Positions 38,786 through 49,249 of a stretch of 54,013 nt of DNA are shown here, in pieces. The notes beneath the pieces were generated by a model that was not told the DNA's origin, did not search any database, and saw only the letters and a program-made list of their open reading frames with translations. Origin of the DNA: Pseudomonadota bacterium (GTDB lineage: Bacteria; Pseudomonadota; Gammaproteobacteria; Acidiferrobacterales; Acidiferrobacteraceae); assembly GCA_021794275.1 (NCBI GenBank), contig JAJYRD010000020.1:1-54013 (forward strand). The letters are read 5' to 3'. Both the position numbers and the translations under genes were made by a program. Position 1 is the stretch's first letter, and each line of letters opens with the position of its first letter.

Positions 38786-39184
38786 ATGGCGACTAACACA
38801 CCGGCAGCGGGCAAGGCCAAGAAGCGCGTCAAGAAGAACGTCGCCGAGGGCGTTGCGCACATCCAGGCATCTTTCAATAACACGATGATCACGATCACCG
38901 ACCGCCAGGGGAACGTGTTGTCGTGGGCGACGGCGGGCGGCGCGGGGTTCCGGGGTTCGCGCAAGAGCACGCCGTTCGCGGCACAGGTGGCGTCCGATAA
39001 GGCGGGGCGGGCGGCACAAGAGTTCGGTGTGAAGGCGCTTGAGATCCGGGTGAAAGGGCCGGGTCCCGGACGCGATTCTGCGGTGCGGGCCCTGCATTCG
39101 GCCGGCTTTGAGATCAGCAACATCATCGATGTAACCCCGATCCCCCATAACGGTTGTCGGCCGGCGAAGCGTCGGCGCGTCTAG
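38786..39184 (+). CDS. rpsK: 30S ribosomal protein S11
   Basis: S11 lies on the 30S platform near the Shine-Dalgarno helix. It has 132 residues, with [20 protein letters not shown] and the C-terminal [20 protein letters not shown]. Confidence 0.98.
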   Translation: MATNTPAAGKAKKRVKKNVAEGVAHIQASFNNTMITITDRQGNVLSWATAGGAGFRGSRKSTPFAAQVASDKAGRAAQEFGVKALEIRVKGPGPGRDSAVRALHSAGFEISNIIDVTPIPHNGCRPAKRRRV

Positions 39185-39203
39185 TTGACGGAGAGAGAGA
39201 AGA

Positions 39204-39833
39204 ATGGCCCGTGAGAATGCGGATGCAAAATGCCGTAAATGTCGGCGCGAGGGCGGTAAGCTCTTTCTAAAGGGGGAGAAGTGCTTTACGGACAAGTGTC
39301 CGGTTTCGAAGCGCGCCTATCCCCCGGGGCAACACGGCCAGAGGCGGAGCCGGTTGTCTGATTACGGAACGCAGCTGCGCGAGAAGCAGAAGCTTCGGCG
39401 CATCTACGGTGTGCTAGAGGCGCAGTTCTCGAATTACTACGTGGAGGCCGACAGGCGACGCGGCAATACGGGTGAAAACCTGTTGAAGCTGCTCGAATGC
39501 CGACTCGACAACGTCGTTCATAGGATGGGGTTTGGCGCGTCGCGCTCCGAAGCGCGGCAGCTCGTGCGCCACAATGGAATCCTGGTGAACGGCAAGCGGG
39601 TCAACATCCCGGCCTATCAGCTGTCGGCGCAGGACGTGATCGAGGTGAGCGGGCGCGCCAAGGAGCAGTTGCGCGTGAAAGCAGCCTTGGAGGCGGCCGA
39701 GCAGCGGGGCTTCCCGGAGTGGCTCGATGTGGATATGAAGGCCATGAAGGGAACCTTCAAGGCCGTGCCGGAGCGTCGCGAGGTGCCGGGCGAGATCAAC
39801 GAGCAGCTCGTCGTCGCCCTGTACTCGAAGTAA
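39204..39833 (+). CDS. rpsD: 30S ribosomal protein S4, four-cysteine zinc-type form
   Basis: S4 nucleates 16S assembly and in E. coli represses the alpha operon. It has 209 residues. The N terminus carries Cys10, Cys13, Cys27 and Cys32 (CRKC...CFTDKC), a zinc knuckle of the kind found in Gram-positive and Thermus S4. E. coli S4 lacks this set. The S4 RNA-binding domain follows ([35 protein letters not shown]). Confidence 0.97.
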   Translation: MARENADAKCRKCRREGGKLFLKGEKCFTDKCPVSKRAYPPGQHGQRRSRLSDYGTQLREKQKLRRIYGVLEAQFSNYYVEADRRRGNTGENLLKLLECRLDNVVHRMGFGASRSEARQLVRHNGILVNGKRVNIPAYQLSAQDVIEVSGRAKEQLRVKAALEAAEQRGFPEWLDVDMKAMKGTFKAVPERREVPGEINEQLVVALYSK

Positions 39834-39849
39834 GTCTCGGAGGAAGCAT

Positions 39850-40854
39850 ATGCAGAGTTCGGCAGCGGAATTTCTTAAGCCTCGCAACGTCGGGGTGCAG
39901 GCGCTCGGTCCGATGCGTGCCCGCATCACGCTTGAGCCGCTCGAGCGCGGGTTTGGGCATACTTTGGGGAACGCGCTGCGTCGGATATTGCTGTCGTCGA
40001 TGCCAGGCTGTGCCGTGACCGAGGCGCGGATCGAGGGGGTGTTGCACGAATACTCGACCATCGAGGGCGTTCAAGAGGACGTCATCGACATCCTGCTGAA
40101 CCTTAAAGGTCTTGCCATGCGGATGGAAGGCCGCGGTGAGGCGAGGTTGACGGTTGATAAGACCGGGCCTGGGGTTGTGACGGCTGCGGACGTGCGCACG
40201 GATCAGAGCGTGGAGATCGTAAACCCGGATCACGTGATCGCGACCCTTACCAAGGCGGTAGCCTTGAAGATGGAGCTCACGGTAGTGGCGGGGCGGGGCT
40301 ATGAGCCCGTTCCGGCGCGGGCGATCAATGAAGAGCGGGCGCTTGGAGGCATGCAGATCGACGCCTCCTTCAGCCCTATCCGCCGAGTGTCCTATACGGT
40401 GGAAAACGCGCGGGTGGAGCAGCGCACGGACCTCGACAAGCTGGTGCTCGATATCGAGACCAATGGGGCGATAGATCCGGAGGCGGCGGTGCGTCGTGCG
40501 GCCAATATCCTGCGGGACCAGATGGCCGTATTCGTGGACCTCGAGAGCAAGGGGGCCGAGGTGCGGATCGAAGAGGAGCCGGACATAAACCCCGTGCTTC
40601 TGCGGCCCGTCGATGATCTGGAGCTCACTGTGCGGTCCGCAAACTGCCTGAAGGCGGAGAACATTTTTTATATCGGCGATCTCGTGCAAAAGAGCGAGAT
40701 GGAGCTTCTGAAGACGCCGAATCTGGGGAAGAAGTCACTCACCGAGATCAAGGACGTCCTCGCGTCGCATGAGCTGACGCTGGACATGAAGTTGGAGAAT
40801 TGGCCGCCGGCATCGCTTCGGAACAAGGTTCCGGGCGAAGGCTTGGATCGGTAA
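39850..40854 (+). CDS. rpoA: DNA-directed RNA polymerase subunit alpha
   Basis: The assembly scaffold of RNA polymerase, 334 residues. The N-terminal dimerisation domain contains [20 protein letters not shown] and [20 protein letters not shown]. After a linker, the C-terminal domain has [20 protein letters not shown] and [20 protein letters not shown], which binds UP elements and activators. Confidence 0.98.
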   Translation: MQSSAAEFLKPRNVGVQALGPMRARITLEPLERGFGHTLGNALRRILLSSMPGCAVTEARIEGVLHEYSTIEGVQEDVIDILLNLKGLAMRMEGRGEARLTVDKTGPGVVTAADVRTDQSVEIVNPDHVIATLTKAVALKMELTVVAGRGYEPVPARAINEERALGGMQIDASFSPIRRVSYTVENARVEQRTDLDKLVLDIETNGAIDPEAAVRRAANILRDQMAVFVDLESKGAEVRIEEEPDINPVLLRPVDDLELTVRSANCLKAENIFYIGDLVQKSEMELLKTPNLGKKSLTEIKDVLASHELTLDMKLENWPPASLRNKVPGEGLDR

Positions 40855-40867
40855 CGGAGGGGGATCC

Positions 40868-41263
40868 ATGCGGCACGGTAATAGCGGGCGGAAGTTCAAC
40901 GTCACGAGCGCGCATCGCAAGGCGATGTTCAAAAACATGACGGTTTCCTTGTTGCGGCACGAACAGATCATGACAACCTTGCCTAAGGCCAAGGAGTTGC
41001 GTCGGATCGCGGAGCCCTTGATCACGATGGGTAAGACCGCGACCGTGGCGAACCGGCGTTTGGCCTTCGCGCGATTGGGTGATCGTGAGGTCGTGGGTAA
41101 GCTGTTCGATGAACTCGGCGCGCGGTATCAGGATCGGCCGGGCGGGTACTTGCGCATCCTGAAAATGGGATTGCGCGCGGGCGATACCGCGCCGATGGCG
41201 TTGGTGCAGTTGATGGATCGGCCGGCGCAGCCTGAGGGAGAGGAAAAGGGGGAGGCGGCATAA
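40868..41263 (+). CDS. rplQ: 50S ribosomal protein L17
   Basis: The last gene of the alpha operon, 131 residues, with [40 protein letters not shown] and the C-terminal [20 protein letters not shown]. The extra C-terminal tail ([11 protein letters not shown]) is acidic and probably disordered. Confidence 0.98.
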   Translation: MRHGNSGRKFNVTSAHRKAMFKNMTVSLLRHEQIMTTLPKAKELRRIAEPLITMGKTATVANRRLAFARLGDREVVGKLFDELGARYQDRPGGYLRILKMGLRAGDTAPMALVQLMDRPAQPEGEEKGEAA

Positions 41264-41300
41264 GGGCCGCGCCCTACGCTTAGAGGCGGGTGACCTCTGA

Positions 41301-41335
41301 AACGGCCGGCATTATGCCGGCCGTTTTGTTTTTGG
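41301..41335 (+). terminator. Intrinsic terminator of the ribosomal superoperon
   Basis: A 10-bp perfect stem (AACGGCCGGC 41301-41310 with GCCGGCCGTT 41316-41325), loop ATTAT, followed by a T-rich tract. It is the first strong terminator after rpoBC and ends the rpsL-to-rplQ transcription run. Confidence 0.95.
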
Positions 41336-41465
41336 GGGCAGGGAATAGCCTGCGGCATATGCGGAGGGACGCGCGGGCCGATCGGCCGGCCCCGTCCCTT
41401 CGGCTGATTGGCGCTCAAGGTCCTGGAGGCTGTAATTGACCCCGCCAAGACGAAGGGGGTTGGGC

Positions 41466-42545
41466 ATGGATGCCTTCAAAGACGCGACGCGGATACTGCT
41501 CATGAGGCTGGACAACATCGGGGACGTGGTGATGTTGTCTCCGGCGGTGCGTGCGCTGAGGCGCGCGGCGCCCAGGGCACGCATTTCGCTCATGGCCTCT
41601 GCCGCAGGCGCGGCAGTGGCAGGCTTGCTCCCGGGACTGGACGAGGTGTTCGTGCATCGGGCGCTTTGGCAGGATGCGCGCGGTGCCATGGCCTTCGATC
41701 CAAAGCGGGAGCGAGAGTCGGTGCGTGACCTTGCGGCGCGCGGGTTTGATGTGGCGGTTATCTTTACGAGTTTTTCGCAAAGCCCCTTTCCGGCCGCCTA
41801 CGCTTGTTATCTCGCCGGCATCCCCGTGCGCATCGCTCAGTCGCGTGAGTTTGGGGGCGGCGTCCTGACGCACTGGGTGCGCCCACTCCCGGATAGCGCG
41901 CACCAGGTCGACCGCAACCTGCATTTGCTTAAGGAGGTGGGGATTAGCGTGGGGGGGCCGGGCGCAAGCTCCCTCAGGCTCGCCGTGCCACGCGAGGCGC
42001 GCGGCCGCGCTGAGGCGATGCTTCGTGAGCGCGGCGTGCGCGGGGACTTCGTCGTAATCGCGCCCGGAGCCACCTGCGCGGCACGGCGTTATCCCGCAGA
42101 GCAGTACGGCCTGGTCGCAGCCGGGCTTCAGGCCTTGGGCCGCCAGGTCGTGGTGGTTGGCGGACCGAAGGATCTGGCGATCGGGGAGGCGGTGGTGGCG
42201 GCGGCGCCCGGTAGCGTGTCGCTCTGCGGCCAGACCGGGCTCGCCGAACTTGCGGCCTTGCTGCAGCGCTCACGGCTCTTGGTCGCGAACGACTCGGGTC
42301 CCATGCATATAGCAGATGCGGTGGGCTGCCCCATGGTGGTCCTCTACTCGGGCACTGAACTCGAGGAGCAGTGGCGGCCCCGCACCGCACCTGCCCGTAT
42401 CCTCCGCCGGCCAACCGCCTGTTCCCCCTGTTATCGATTTGAATGCCCCTACGATCTCGAATGCTTGCGGATTGCGCCGGGCGAGGTGGTGGCGCAAGCG
42501 CGTGCCTTGCTTGGCGAGACCCTGCGGGAGGTGGCGGATGGGTGA
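41466..42545 (+). CDS. Family 9 glycosyltransferase (heptosyltransferase-like)
   Basis: A GT-B fold enzyme of 359 residues, likely adding ADP-heptose or a related sugar to the LPS core at the inner membrane face. The N terminus shows RILLMRLDNIGDVVMLSPAV, typical of GT9, the C-terminal half VANDSGPMHIADAVGCPMVV with the conserved Asp and His. A Cys-rich tail (CSPCYRFECPYDLECL) matches the end of many heptosyltransferases. The ATG at 41466, after AGGGGGT, is preferred to an in-frame TTG at 41436. Its stop overlaps hldE, which makes the ADP-heptose precursor, supporting the substrate guess. Confidence 0.9.
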   Translation: MDAFKDATRILLMRLDNIGDVVMLSPAVRALRRAAPRARISLMASAAGAAVAGLLPGLDEVFVHRALWQDARGAMAFDPKRERESVRDLAARGFDVAVIFTSFSQSPFPAAYACYLAGIPVRIAQSREFGGGVLTHWVRPLPDSAHQVDRNLHLLKEVGISVGGPGASSLRLAVPREARGRAEAMLRERGVRGDFVVIAPGATCAARRYPAEQYGLVAAGLQALGRQVVVVGGPKDLAIGEAVVAAAPGSVSLCGQTGLAELAALLQRSRLLVANDSGPMHIADAVGCPMVVLYSGTELEEQWRPRTAPARILRRPTACSPCYRFECPYDLECLRIAPGEVVAQARALLGETLREVADG

Positions 42546-44004
42546 CGTTCAGGCATTGATAGCCGTTCTTCAGTCCTTCGCCGCGCGACGCATTGCAGTG
42601 TTTGGGGAGTCGATCCTGGATCGCTATCTCAAAGGGCGCGCGGCGGGGATTTGCCGGGAGGCCCCGGTTCCGGTGGTGGGTCTGCAGGCGGTTTTGGAGG
42701 CTCCCGGCGGAGCGGCCAATGCTGCCTGTAATATGGCGAGCCTTGGGGCGCAGGTGCGTTTCGTATCTCTGGTGGGAGCCGACCATTACGGGGAGCGACT
42801 CAAGGGACTCTTGGCGCAATGGGGCGTGGATACCGCCTCAGTTTTGAGTGATGACAGACGGCGCACGGTGGTCAAGCAGCGTCTGCGGTGCGACGACCAA
42901 TTGGTGGCGCGCTTCGATGAAGGCGATGTGGGCCCGGTGGCGCCTGAGCTCGCGGAACGGCTTGCTGAGGCCCTCCTCACTGCCGCCACGGATTGCGACG
43001 GCGTGGTGGTGTCAGATTATGATCTGGGCCTCGCGGGTCCAGCCGTCCTCGAGGCATTGAGGGGTCTGCGCGATCGTGGGATTCCAATTATCGTGGACGC
43101 GAAATGTCTGCCCCGTTATCGCCATCTGCGCCCCCTTCTGGTGAAGCCCAATTACGACGAGGCCTTGCGGCTTCTGGGCGGTGATGGCCCCGCGAAGGAT
43201 CGGGCTGGTTTTATCTCGCGGCGGGAGGGTGAGCTCCTCGAGATCACGGGAGCCCGATCAGTGATCGTGACTGTCGATAGCGAGGGGGCCGTTTTGTTGG
43301 GCCCGGACGGGCCGTACCGCACAGCAGGCCGCGCAAGCCCGGCGGCCTACGCCGCCGGGGCCGGAGACACGTTTTTGGCCACCATGGCCTTGGCTCTCGT
43401 TTCCGGGGCTACCACTACAGCCGCCATGGATCTCGCCGCAGCGGCGGCCGACATCATTCTTGCCTACGAAGGCACGGCGGTCTGCAGCCGGGACGACCTG
43501 GGGCGCGAACTTGCGGGGCAAGGCAAGTTTTTGCGCGATGAGGCCCAGGTCAGGCAGATCGTCGCGCGGGCCCGGCAGGAAGGCCGGCGCGTCGTCTTCA
43601 CCAACGGATGTTTCGATATTCTCCACCGTGGCCACATCACCTATCTTGAGCGCGCGAAGGCCCTGGGGGATGTCTTGATCGTGGGTTTGAACGACGACGA
43701 CTCCGTGCGTCGCCTGAAGGGTGCAGATCGGCCGGTCAATCCCCTCGCGGACCGTATCTCGGTGGTGGCTGCCTTGGGCTGCGTGGATCATGTGCTGGCC
43801 TTTGAAGGCGACACTGCGCATGAGCCGATACGGATGGTGCGGCCGGATCTCTTCGTGAAGGGGGGGGATTATGCGGCCAAGCCCCTGCCAGAGGTGGATC
43901 TGGTGGAGGAGTTGGGCGGCCGCGTCCGCCTTCTCGAGTACGTGGACAACAATTCCACGAGCAGCCTCATAGAGCGCATCCGCAGGGACGCGAAGGCTGG
44001 CTAG
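42538..44004 (+). CDS. hldE: Bifunctional heptose-7-phosphate kinase / heptose-1-phosphate adenylyltransferase
   Basis: HldE makes ADP-D-glycero-D-manno-heptose in the cytosol for the LPS core. The 488-residue protein is a natural fusion. The N-terminal ribokinase-like kinase (to about 320) has APGGAANAACNMASLG near 55-70 and GAGDT at 274-278 with catalytic Asp277. The C-terminal cytidylyltransferase-like domain has TNGCFDILHRGH at 355-366 with the HxGH motif, then RLKGADRPVNPLADR. The ATG at 42538 overlaps the GT9 gene by 8 bp; a frame open far upstream carries no conserved sequence. The next gene starts at the stop codon, so all three are one operon. Confidence 0.96.
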   Translation: MGDVQALIAVLQSFAARRIAVFGESILDRYLKGRAAGICREAPVPVVGLQAVLEAPGGAANAACNMASLGAQVRFVSLVGADHYGERLKGLLAQWGVDTASVLSDDRRRTVVKQRLRCDDQLVARFDEGDVGPVAPELAERLAEALLTAATDCDGVVVSDYDLGLAGPAVLEALRGLRDRGIPIIVDAKCLPRYRHLRPLLVKPNYDEALRLLGGDGPAKDRAGFISRREGELLEITGARSVIVTVDSEGAVLLGPDGPYRTAGRASPAAYAAGAGDTFLATMALALVSGATTTAAMDLAAAAADIILAYEGTAVCSRDDLGRELAGQGKFLRDEAQVRQIVARARQEGRRVVFTNGCFDILHRGHITYLERAKALGDVLIVGLNDDDSVRRLKGADRPVNPLADRISVVAALGCVDHVLAFEGDTAHEPIRMVRPDLFVKGGDYAAKPLPEVDLVEELGGRVRLLEYVDNNSTSSLIERIRRDAKAG

Positions 44005-44780
44005 TGGACATCCTGATCCCGACTTACAATCGCCCTGCGGCGCTGGCAGTGACCCTGACGAGCCTCCTTTCCCAGGGTCTGCGGCTTCGGATCGTGGTTT
44101 CCGATCAGGGCGAGGTGGAGGCGCGCATAGCCCCTGAGGTGCAGGCGGTCGCCCGCGTGCTTGAGGTGCACGGTCACGCGGTCGTCTGGCACCGTCATCT
44201 GCCACGACGCGGGCTTGCCGAACAGCGGGAGTTTCTGTTGAGTGAGGCGCATGGCCCCCACGCGCTCTTCTTGGACGATGACGTAATCTTGGGCCCTGAT
44301 GCCTTGCCTCCGCTCCAAGACACCTTGAAGGCCGAGGGCTGCGGCTTCGTCGGCTATGGTCTTATCGGCCCAAGTTTCCTGCATGACGAGCGGCCCCACG
44401 AACAGGCGATCGAGTATTGGCGGGGGCCGGTCGAGCCGGAGACGGTTACGCCCGAATCGCCATCATGGTCACGGCACCGCCTGCATAACGCCGCCAACCT
44501 CTTTCATGTGGGTCGCGATGTGAGCGGCCACCATCGCTATCGTGTTGCATGGATCGGAGGCTGTGTTCTCTATGATGTCGCGGCCTTGCGGGCGGTCGGC
44601 GGCTTTTCGTTCTGGTCGAGCCTACCCCCGGACCATTGTGGCGAGGATGTCCTGGCGCAGCTTAGGGTGATGGCGCGTTTCGGGGGCTGCGGCCTGCTCC
44701 CGTCACGCGCCTACCATCAGGAACTCGCGACCACGATCGTCGATCGGCGGGTGGATGCGCCCCGCGTGCTGGCCCTCTAG
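44004..44780 (+). CDS. Family 2 glycosyltransferase
   Basis: A GT-A fold enzyme of 258 residues. DILIPTYNRPAALAVTLTSL begins the protein; the metal-binding motif is LFLDDDVILGPDAL near residue 90; a later HCGEDV resembles the ED pair of the active site. There is no membrane segment. It starts at a GTG that overlaps the hldE stop (TAGTG), so it is translated with the heptose operon and probably acts in the same surface-sugar pathway. The donor sugar is unknown. Confidence 0.88.
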   Translation: MDILIPTYNRPAALAVTLTSLLSQGLRLRIVVSDQGEVEARIAPEVQAVARVLEVHGHAVVWHRHLPRRGLAEQREFLLSEAHGPHALFLDDDVILGPDALPPLQDTLKAEGCGFVGYGLIGPSFLHDERPHEQAIEYWRGPVEPETVTPESPSWSRHRLHNAANLFHVGRDVSGHHRYRVAWIGGCVLYDVAALRAVGGFSFWSSLPPDHCGEDVLAQLRVMARFGGCGLLPSRAYHQELATTIVDRRVDAPRVLAL

Positions 44781-44825
44781 GTCTAAGGGTTTCGCTTCGG
44801 CTCCGGCGGCGGTTAGACTGCTCCT

Positions 44826-45539
44826 ATGATCGTGCTATTGACGGATTTCGGAGTGGCGGACCCCTATGTGGGACAGGTGCATCTGCGCCTGGCCGAGGCC
44901 GCGCCCGCCGTGCGGGTCGTGGATCTCTTTCATGGGCTGCCCAATTTTGCCGTGCAGGCCTCCGCTTACCTCGTGGACGCGTACTGCCAGAGGCTGCCGC
45001 CCCACGCGGTGGTCATGGCGGTGGTGGACCCGGGAGTGGGAGGTCCCCGTCATGCCATCGCCTTGCGCGCCGGCGGCCGCTTCTACGTCGGCCCCGACAA
45101 CGGTCTTTTCGAGATGGTGGCCCGTCGCGAGCGCGTGGAGTCCTGCCAGGTCCTGACGATCCCCGCAGGGGCGGCGCCTAGCTTCCACGGCCGCGACGTG
45201 TTCGCACCCGCGGCGGCCGCCCTGGCGCAAGGATTGCCGCCGGATGCGCGGGAAGCCCCCTTCACGCGCTTCCCGGACTGGCCCGACGAGTGGGCGCGCG
45301 TGCTTTTTATCGATCACTACGGAAACGCCATCACGGGGCTCAAGGCCCATCCTGGGCGGCGCGAGATCGAGGTGGCCGGCCGTCGTCTGAGGCGCGCGCT
45401 GACCTTCTCGGACGCGCCGTCCGGCGAACCATTCTTTTATGAAAACGCCAACGGGCTCCTGGAGATCGCCGCCTACGAGGCGTCCGCCGCCGGTCTTCTC
45501 GGGCTACGCCTCGCCGACCCGCTTCTGGTCTTGGAGTAA
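44826..45539 (+). CDS. S-adenosylmethionine hydrolase-type protein (SAM hydroxide adenosyltransferase, DUF62)
   Basis: Members of this family split SAM with water or hydroxide to give adenosine and methionine; relatives use chloride or fluoride. The 237 residues hold the family blocks: [14 protein letters not shown] with Asp7, [41 protein letters not shown] and [12 protein letters not shown]. The hydrolase side reaction is more likely than halogenation, judged only by family frequency. The last 36 bp overlap the end of uvrA on the other strand, so the two genes converge and share a tail-to-tail end. Confidence 0.9.
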   Translation: MIVLLTDFGVADPYVGQVHLRLAEAAPAVRVVDLFHGLPNFAVQASAYLVDAYCQRLPPHAVVMAVVDPGVGGPRHAIALRAGGRFYVGPDNGLFEMVARRERVESCQVLTIPAGAAPSFHGRDVFAPAAAALAQGLPPDAREAPFTRFPDWPDEWARVLFIDHYGNAITGLKAHPGRREIEVAGRRLRRALTFSDAPSGEPFFYENANGLLEIAAYEASAAGLLGLRLADPLLVLE

Positions 45540-48383
45540 GGGGACCGACCGCTGCCGCGCGTGGCGCTCGAGGACCTGCTTTAGATAGCGCCCGGTATGC
45601 GATGAGGGGTGGGCCGCAATCTCATCGGGTGTCCCTGTGGCGACCACGCGTCCACCCCCGCTGCCCCCTTCGGGGCCGAGATCCACGAGATAGTCGGCGG
45701 TCTTTATGACATCGAGATTGTGCTCAATGACGACCACCGTGTTGCCGCGCTCCGTTAATGTCTGCAGTACGCCGATCAATTGCCGGATGTCGTGGAAGTG
45801 GAGGCCTGTCGTCGGTTCGTCGAGGATATAGAGCGTCCGCCCGGTGTCCCGTTTCGAGAGTTCGCGGGCGAGCTTGATGCGTTGCGCCTCGCCCCCCGAC
45901 AGGGTCGTAGCCGACTGGCCCAGCGTCAGATAGGACAGACCCACGTCGGTCAAGGTCTCGAGTTTGCGGCGGATCGTGGGGACCGCGTCAAAAAAGGTCA
46001 AGGCGTCCTCCACGGTCATTTGCAGCACCTCGTGGATGGTGCGGCCCTTATAGCGAACCTCGAGCGTCTCGCGATTGTAACGCATGCCCTTGCAGACATC
46101 GCAGGGGACGTACATGTCGGGCAGGAAGTGCATCTCCACCTTGACGAGACCATCGCCTTCACAGGCCTCGCAACGGCCCCCGCGCACGTTGAACGAAAAG
46201 CGCCCTGGGCCGAAGCCGCGTTCGCGTGCCTCGGCGGTGGCAGCGAAGAGATCGCGCAGGGGCGTAAAGAGGCCTGTGTAGGTGGCGGGATTGGAGCGCG
46301 GCGTGCGTCCGATCGGGCTCTGGTCGATGTCGACGACCTTGTCGAACGATTCCAGGCCGTCTATGCCTGCGTGAGCACCCACTTCCAAGCGGGTCTTGTT
46401 GAGCTGGCTCGCGGCGGCTGCATAGAGCGTGTCGTTGATCAAGGTGGACTTGCCGGATCCCGAAACCCCCGTGACGCAGGTGAGGGCCCCTATGGGGATG
46501 CTGACATCGATCCCGCGCAGATTGTTGCCGCGTGCCCCGCGGATCACGATCGACCCGTTCCCCGGCCGGCGCGTCGTCGGCACCTCGATCTCTTCGAGGC
46601 CCTTCAGGTATTTCCCGGTGAGAGAGTCCGGGTTCTCCATGATCTGTGCGGGCGTTCCCTGCGCCACTATGCGGCCGCCGTGGACCCCGGCCCCCGGGCC
46701 CACATCCACGACATGGTCGGCGGCCAGGATCGCCTCTTCGTCATGCTCGACGACGATGACGGTATTACCCATGTCCCGTAAGGTCTCGAGAGTCGAAAGC
46801 AGACGGCCGTTATCGCGTTGATGGAGGCCGATGGAGGGCTCATCCAGTACATACATGACGCCGACGAGTCCCGCGCCGATTTGCGAGGCCAGACGGATGC
46901 GTTGGGCCTCGCCGCCCGAGAGCGTCTCGGCGGATCGCGCGAGCGTCAGATAATCGAGACCCACGTTCACGAGAAACTTGAGGCGTTCGGTGATCTCGTG
47001 GATGATTTTTGCGGCGATGACCCCGCGCTGGCCGGGAAGCAGCAGATGCTGGAAGAATCCATGCGCTTCCTCAATGGAAAGGCCGGTCACTTCATGGATG
47101 GGGCGCGAGTCGATAAAGACGTTGCGTGCCTCTTCGCGCAGTCGACTTCCCGCGCAGGCCTCGCAGGTCTGGTTGCCGATGAAGCGCGCCAGCTCGTCGC
47201 GCACGCCGGCCGATTCCGTCTCCCGATAGCGGCGTTCCATGTTGGGGATCACGCCCTCGAAAGGGTGTTTGCGCCGGTGGCGCCGACCGCGATCCAGGTA
47301 GGTGAAGTTGATGGCCTCTTCGCCGCTGCCGTAGAGGATGATCTGCCGGACTTTTTTGGGTAGATCCTCGAAGGGTTTCTCGATGTCCACGCCGTAATGG
47401 CGGGCGATCGACTCCAGGAGTTGAAAATAGAAAGGGTTGCGACGATCCCAGCCGCGTATCGCGCCGGCCGGCAGACTCAAGGTCGGATCTTGTACGAGGC
47501 GTTCTGGGTCGAAAAATTGCCGCACCCCAAGGCCGTCGCAAGTCGGGCAGGCGCCGGCCGGGTTATTGAAGGAGAAGATCCGCGGCTCGAGTTCTGCGAG
47601 ACTGAAGCCACAATGTGGACAGGCGTACCGTGCCGAGAAAAGGAACTCCTGGGCCGTCTCGCCTTCGCTGGGCATAGTCACGAGGCGTACGAGCCCCTCG
47701 GAGAGGGAAAGCGCGTTTTCGAAGGATTCGGCAAGGCGCGATTCCTGGCCGGCCCTGAGGGCTAGGCGATCGACCACCGCTTCGATGGTGTGCTTCTGGG
47801 TCTTGGCAAGCGGCGGTGCCTCGCCGAGCTCGACCACCTGTCCGTCGATGCGCGCGCGCACATAGCCACGGGCCTTCAGTTCCTCGAGTTTGTTCAAGGC
47901 CTCGCCTTTGCGTCCCGATATGACGGGGGCCAGGATCATCGCCTTTGTCCCCTGGGGGAGAGTCAGGGCCTCATCGACCATCTGTGTTACCGTCTTGGCG
48001 TCCAGGGCTACCCCATGGCGCGGGCAGCGCGGTTCCCCCACCCGGGCATAGAGGAGGCGCAGGTAGTCGTAGATCTCCGTGACCGTGCCGACCGTCGAGC
48101 GCGGGTTATGGGAAGTGCTCTTTTGCTCAATGGAGATCGCGGGCGAAAGACCTTCGATCAGGTCGACATCGGGCTTGGCCATGAGGGACAGGAACTGCCG
48201 GGCATAGGCCGACAGGGATTCGACATAACGGCGTTGCCCCTCCGCGTACAGGGTGTCGAACGCAAGCGAGGATTTCCCGGAGCCCGATAGTCCTGTTATA
48301 ACCACCAGGCGGTCGCGCGGCAGATCCAGGTCGAGGTTTTTCAGGTTGTGCGTCCGCACCCCCCGCAAACGGATGAGGTCCAT
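45504..48383 (-). CDS. uvrA: Excinuclease ABC subunit A
   Basis: UvrA recognises bulky DNA lesions in nucleotide excision repair and loads UvrB. It has 959 residues. Two ABC ATPase halves are visible: GLSGSGKSS near residue 33 and GVSGSGKST in the second half, each with an LSGGEAQRI signature. Zinc-binding Cys pairs occur in CPHCGF, CPTCDG, CEACAG and in the C-terminal CEACEGDG...CDVCKG. The C-terminal lobe ends shortly after [13 protein letters not shown]. The start at 48383 gives the conserved [20 protein letters not shown]. Confidence 0.98.
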   Translation of the reverse strand: MDLIRLRGVRTHNLKNLDLDLPRDRLVVITGLSGSGKSSLAFDTLYAEGQRRYVESLSAYARQFLSLMAKPDVDLIEGLSPAISIEQKSTSHNPRSTVGTVTEIYDYLRLLYARVGEPRCPRHGVALDAKTVTQMVDEALTLPQGTKAMILAPVISGRKGEALNKLEELKARGYVRARIDGQVVELGEAPPLAKTQKHTIEAVVDRLALRAGQESRLAESFENALSLSEGLVRLVTMPSEGETAQEFLFSARYACPHCGFSLAELEPRIFSFNNPAGACPTCDGLGVRQFFDPERLVQDPTLSLPAGAIRGWDRRNPFYFQLLESIARHYGVDIEKPFEDLPKKVRQIILYGSGEEAINFTYLDRGRRHRRKHPFEGVIPNMERRYRETESAGVRDELARFIGNQTCEACAGSRLREEARNVFIDSRPIHEVTGLSIEEAHGFFQHLLLPGQRGVIAAKIIHEITERLKFLVNVGLDYLTLARSAETLSGGEAQRIRLASQIGAGLVGVMYVLDEPSIGLHQRDNGRLLSTLETLRDMGNTVIVVEHDEEAILAADHVVDVGPGAGVHGGRIVAQGTPAQIMENPDSLTGKYLKGLEEIEVPTTRRPGNGSIVIRGARGNNLRGIDVSIPIGALTCVTGVSGSGKSTLINDTLYAAAASQLNKTRLEVGAHAGIDGLESFDKVVDIDQSPIGRTPRSNPATYTGLFTPLRDLFAATAEARERGFGPGRFSFNVRGGRCEACEGDGLVKVEMHFLPDMYVPCDVCKGMRYNRETLEVRYKGRTIHEVLQMTVEDALTFFDAVPTIRRKLETLTDVGLSYLTLGQSATTLSGGEAQRIKLARELSKRDTGRTLYILDEPTTGLHFHDIRQLIGVLQTLTERGNTVVVIEHNLDVIKTADYLVDLGPEGGSGGGRVVATGTPDEIAAHPSSHTGRYLKQVLERHARQRSVPLLQDQKRVGEA

Positions 48384-48412
48384 AGGTTTTTTCGAGTCGG
48401 AGTAAATCGGGT

Positions 48413-48442
48413 ACTATACGGCCCCCGGGCGGGAGAAGGCAA
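48413..48442 (-). promoter_or_regulatory. uvrA promoter
   Basis: On the minus strand, TTGCCT (48442-48437) lies 18 bp before TATAGT (48418-48413), 29 bp upstream of the uvrA start. No CTGT-N8-ACAG LexA box of the E. coli type is visible around it. Confidence 0.6.
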
Positions 48443-48708
48443 AGAGCGAGCGGCACGCGCGTTCAGGCTTATCCGCCCCCCCGGCTCTTTCTGCCCACTT
48501 TTGGACTGAATCGGAATTCGCGGAGGGCGGAGGCTGGTTTCAAGGGCCCGTGATGTGATGGGGGGTGGTCACCTGGGTGCCTCCCTATCCAAAGCCGAGC
48601 GGGCTGACATAAACTAGGGCCTTGCAAGGGCGCGGGGTCACGGGACGACCATTGCGTGCTTATCCGGCGGAGCCGTTTCGGGTCCGTTTCCATCCTGAGG
48701 GGGACGTT

Positions 48709-49185
48709 ATGGCGCGTGGTATCAACAAGGTCATCTTGGTGGGCAATCTTGGCAGGGACCCGGAGATCCGCTACGTGCCCAACGGCGGCGCGGTGGCCAA
48801 TCTGAATATCGCCACGTCGGAATCCTGGCGGGACAAGGGGACCGGCGAGAAGCAGGAGCGTACCGAGTGGCACCGGGTGGTGTTTTTCGGGAAACTTGCG
48901 GAGATAGCAAGCGAATACCTGAAGAAGGGTGCGCAGATCTACGTCGAGGGGCGTCTGCAGACCCGCAAGTGGCAGGATAAATCGGGCCAGGACCGTTACA
49001 CGACCGAGATTGTGGGGAGCGACCTTCAGATGCTGGGTGGTCGTGGCGGGATGGGTTCGGGCGATGGGCCGCCCATGGATATGCCCTACGAGTCGTCGGG
49101 ATCGGGTGCGGGGGCGCAGCCAACCCAATCCTCTCCACCAGCTCCAGGAGGCAAGGACGACTTCGACGACGACATCCCCTTTTAG
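48709..49185 (+). CDS. ssb: Single-stranded DNA-binding protein
   Basis: SSB coats single-stranded DNA in replication, repair and recombination. It has 158 residues: an OB fold ([60 protein letters not shown]), a Gly/Pro/Ser-rich linker and the acidic tip DDFDDDIPF that recruits partners. The ATG at 48709 after TGAGGGGG is chosen; an in-frame start at 48622 adds an unconserved tail. It is divergent from uvrA, as in many gammaproteobacteria. Confidence 0.98.
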   Translation: MARGINKVILVGNLGRDPEIRYVPNGGAVANLNIATSESWRDKGTGEKQERTEWHRVVFFGKLAEIASEYLKKGAQIYVEGRLQTRKWQDKSGQDRYTTEIVGSDLQMLGGRGGMGSGDGPPMDMPYESSGSGAGAQPTQSSPPAPGGKDDFDDDIPF

Positions 49186-49215
49186 ATTTTGACCAAGACG
49201 CAGTATGTAAATAAG

Positions 49216-49249
49216 ATCCCTGCAGGCCTTGCGTTTGCAGGGATTTTTT
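49216..49249 (+). terminator. Terminator after ssb
   Basis: ATCCCTGCA (49216-49224) pairs with TGCAGGGAT (49236-49244) over an 11-nt loop, followed by five T residues. It lies 30 bp after the ssb stop. Confidence 0.92.
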
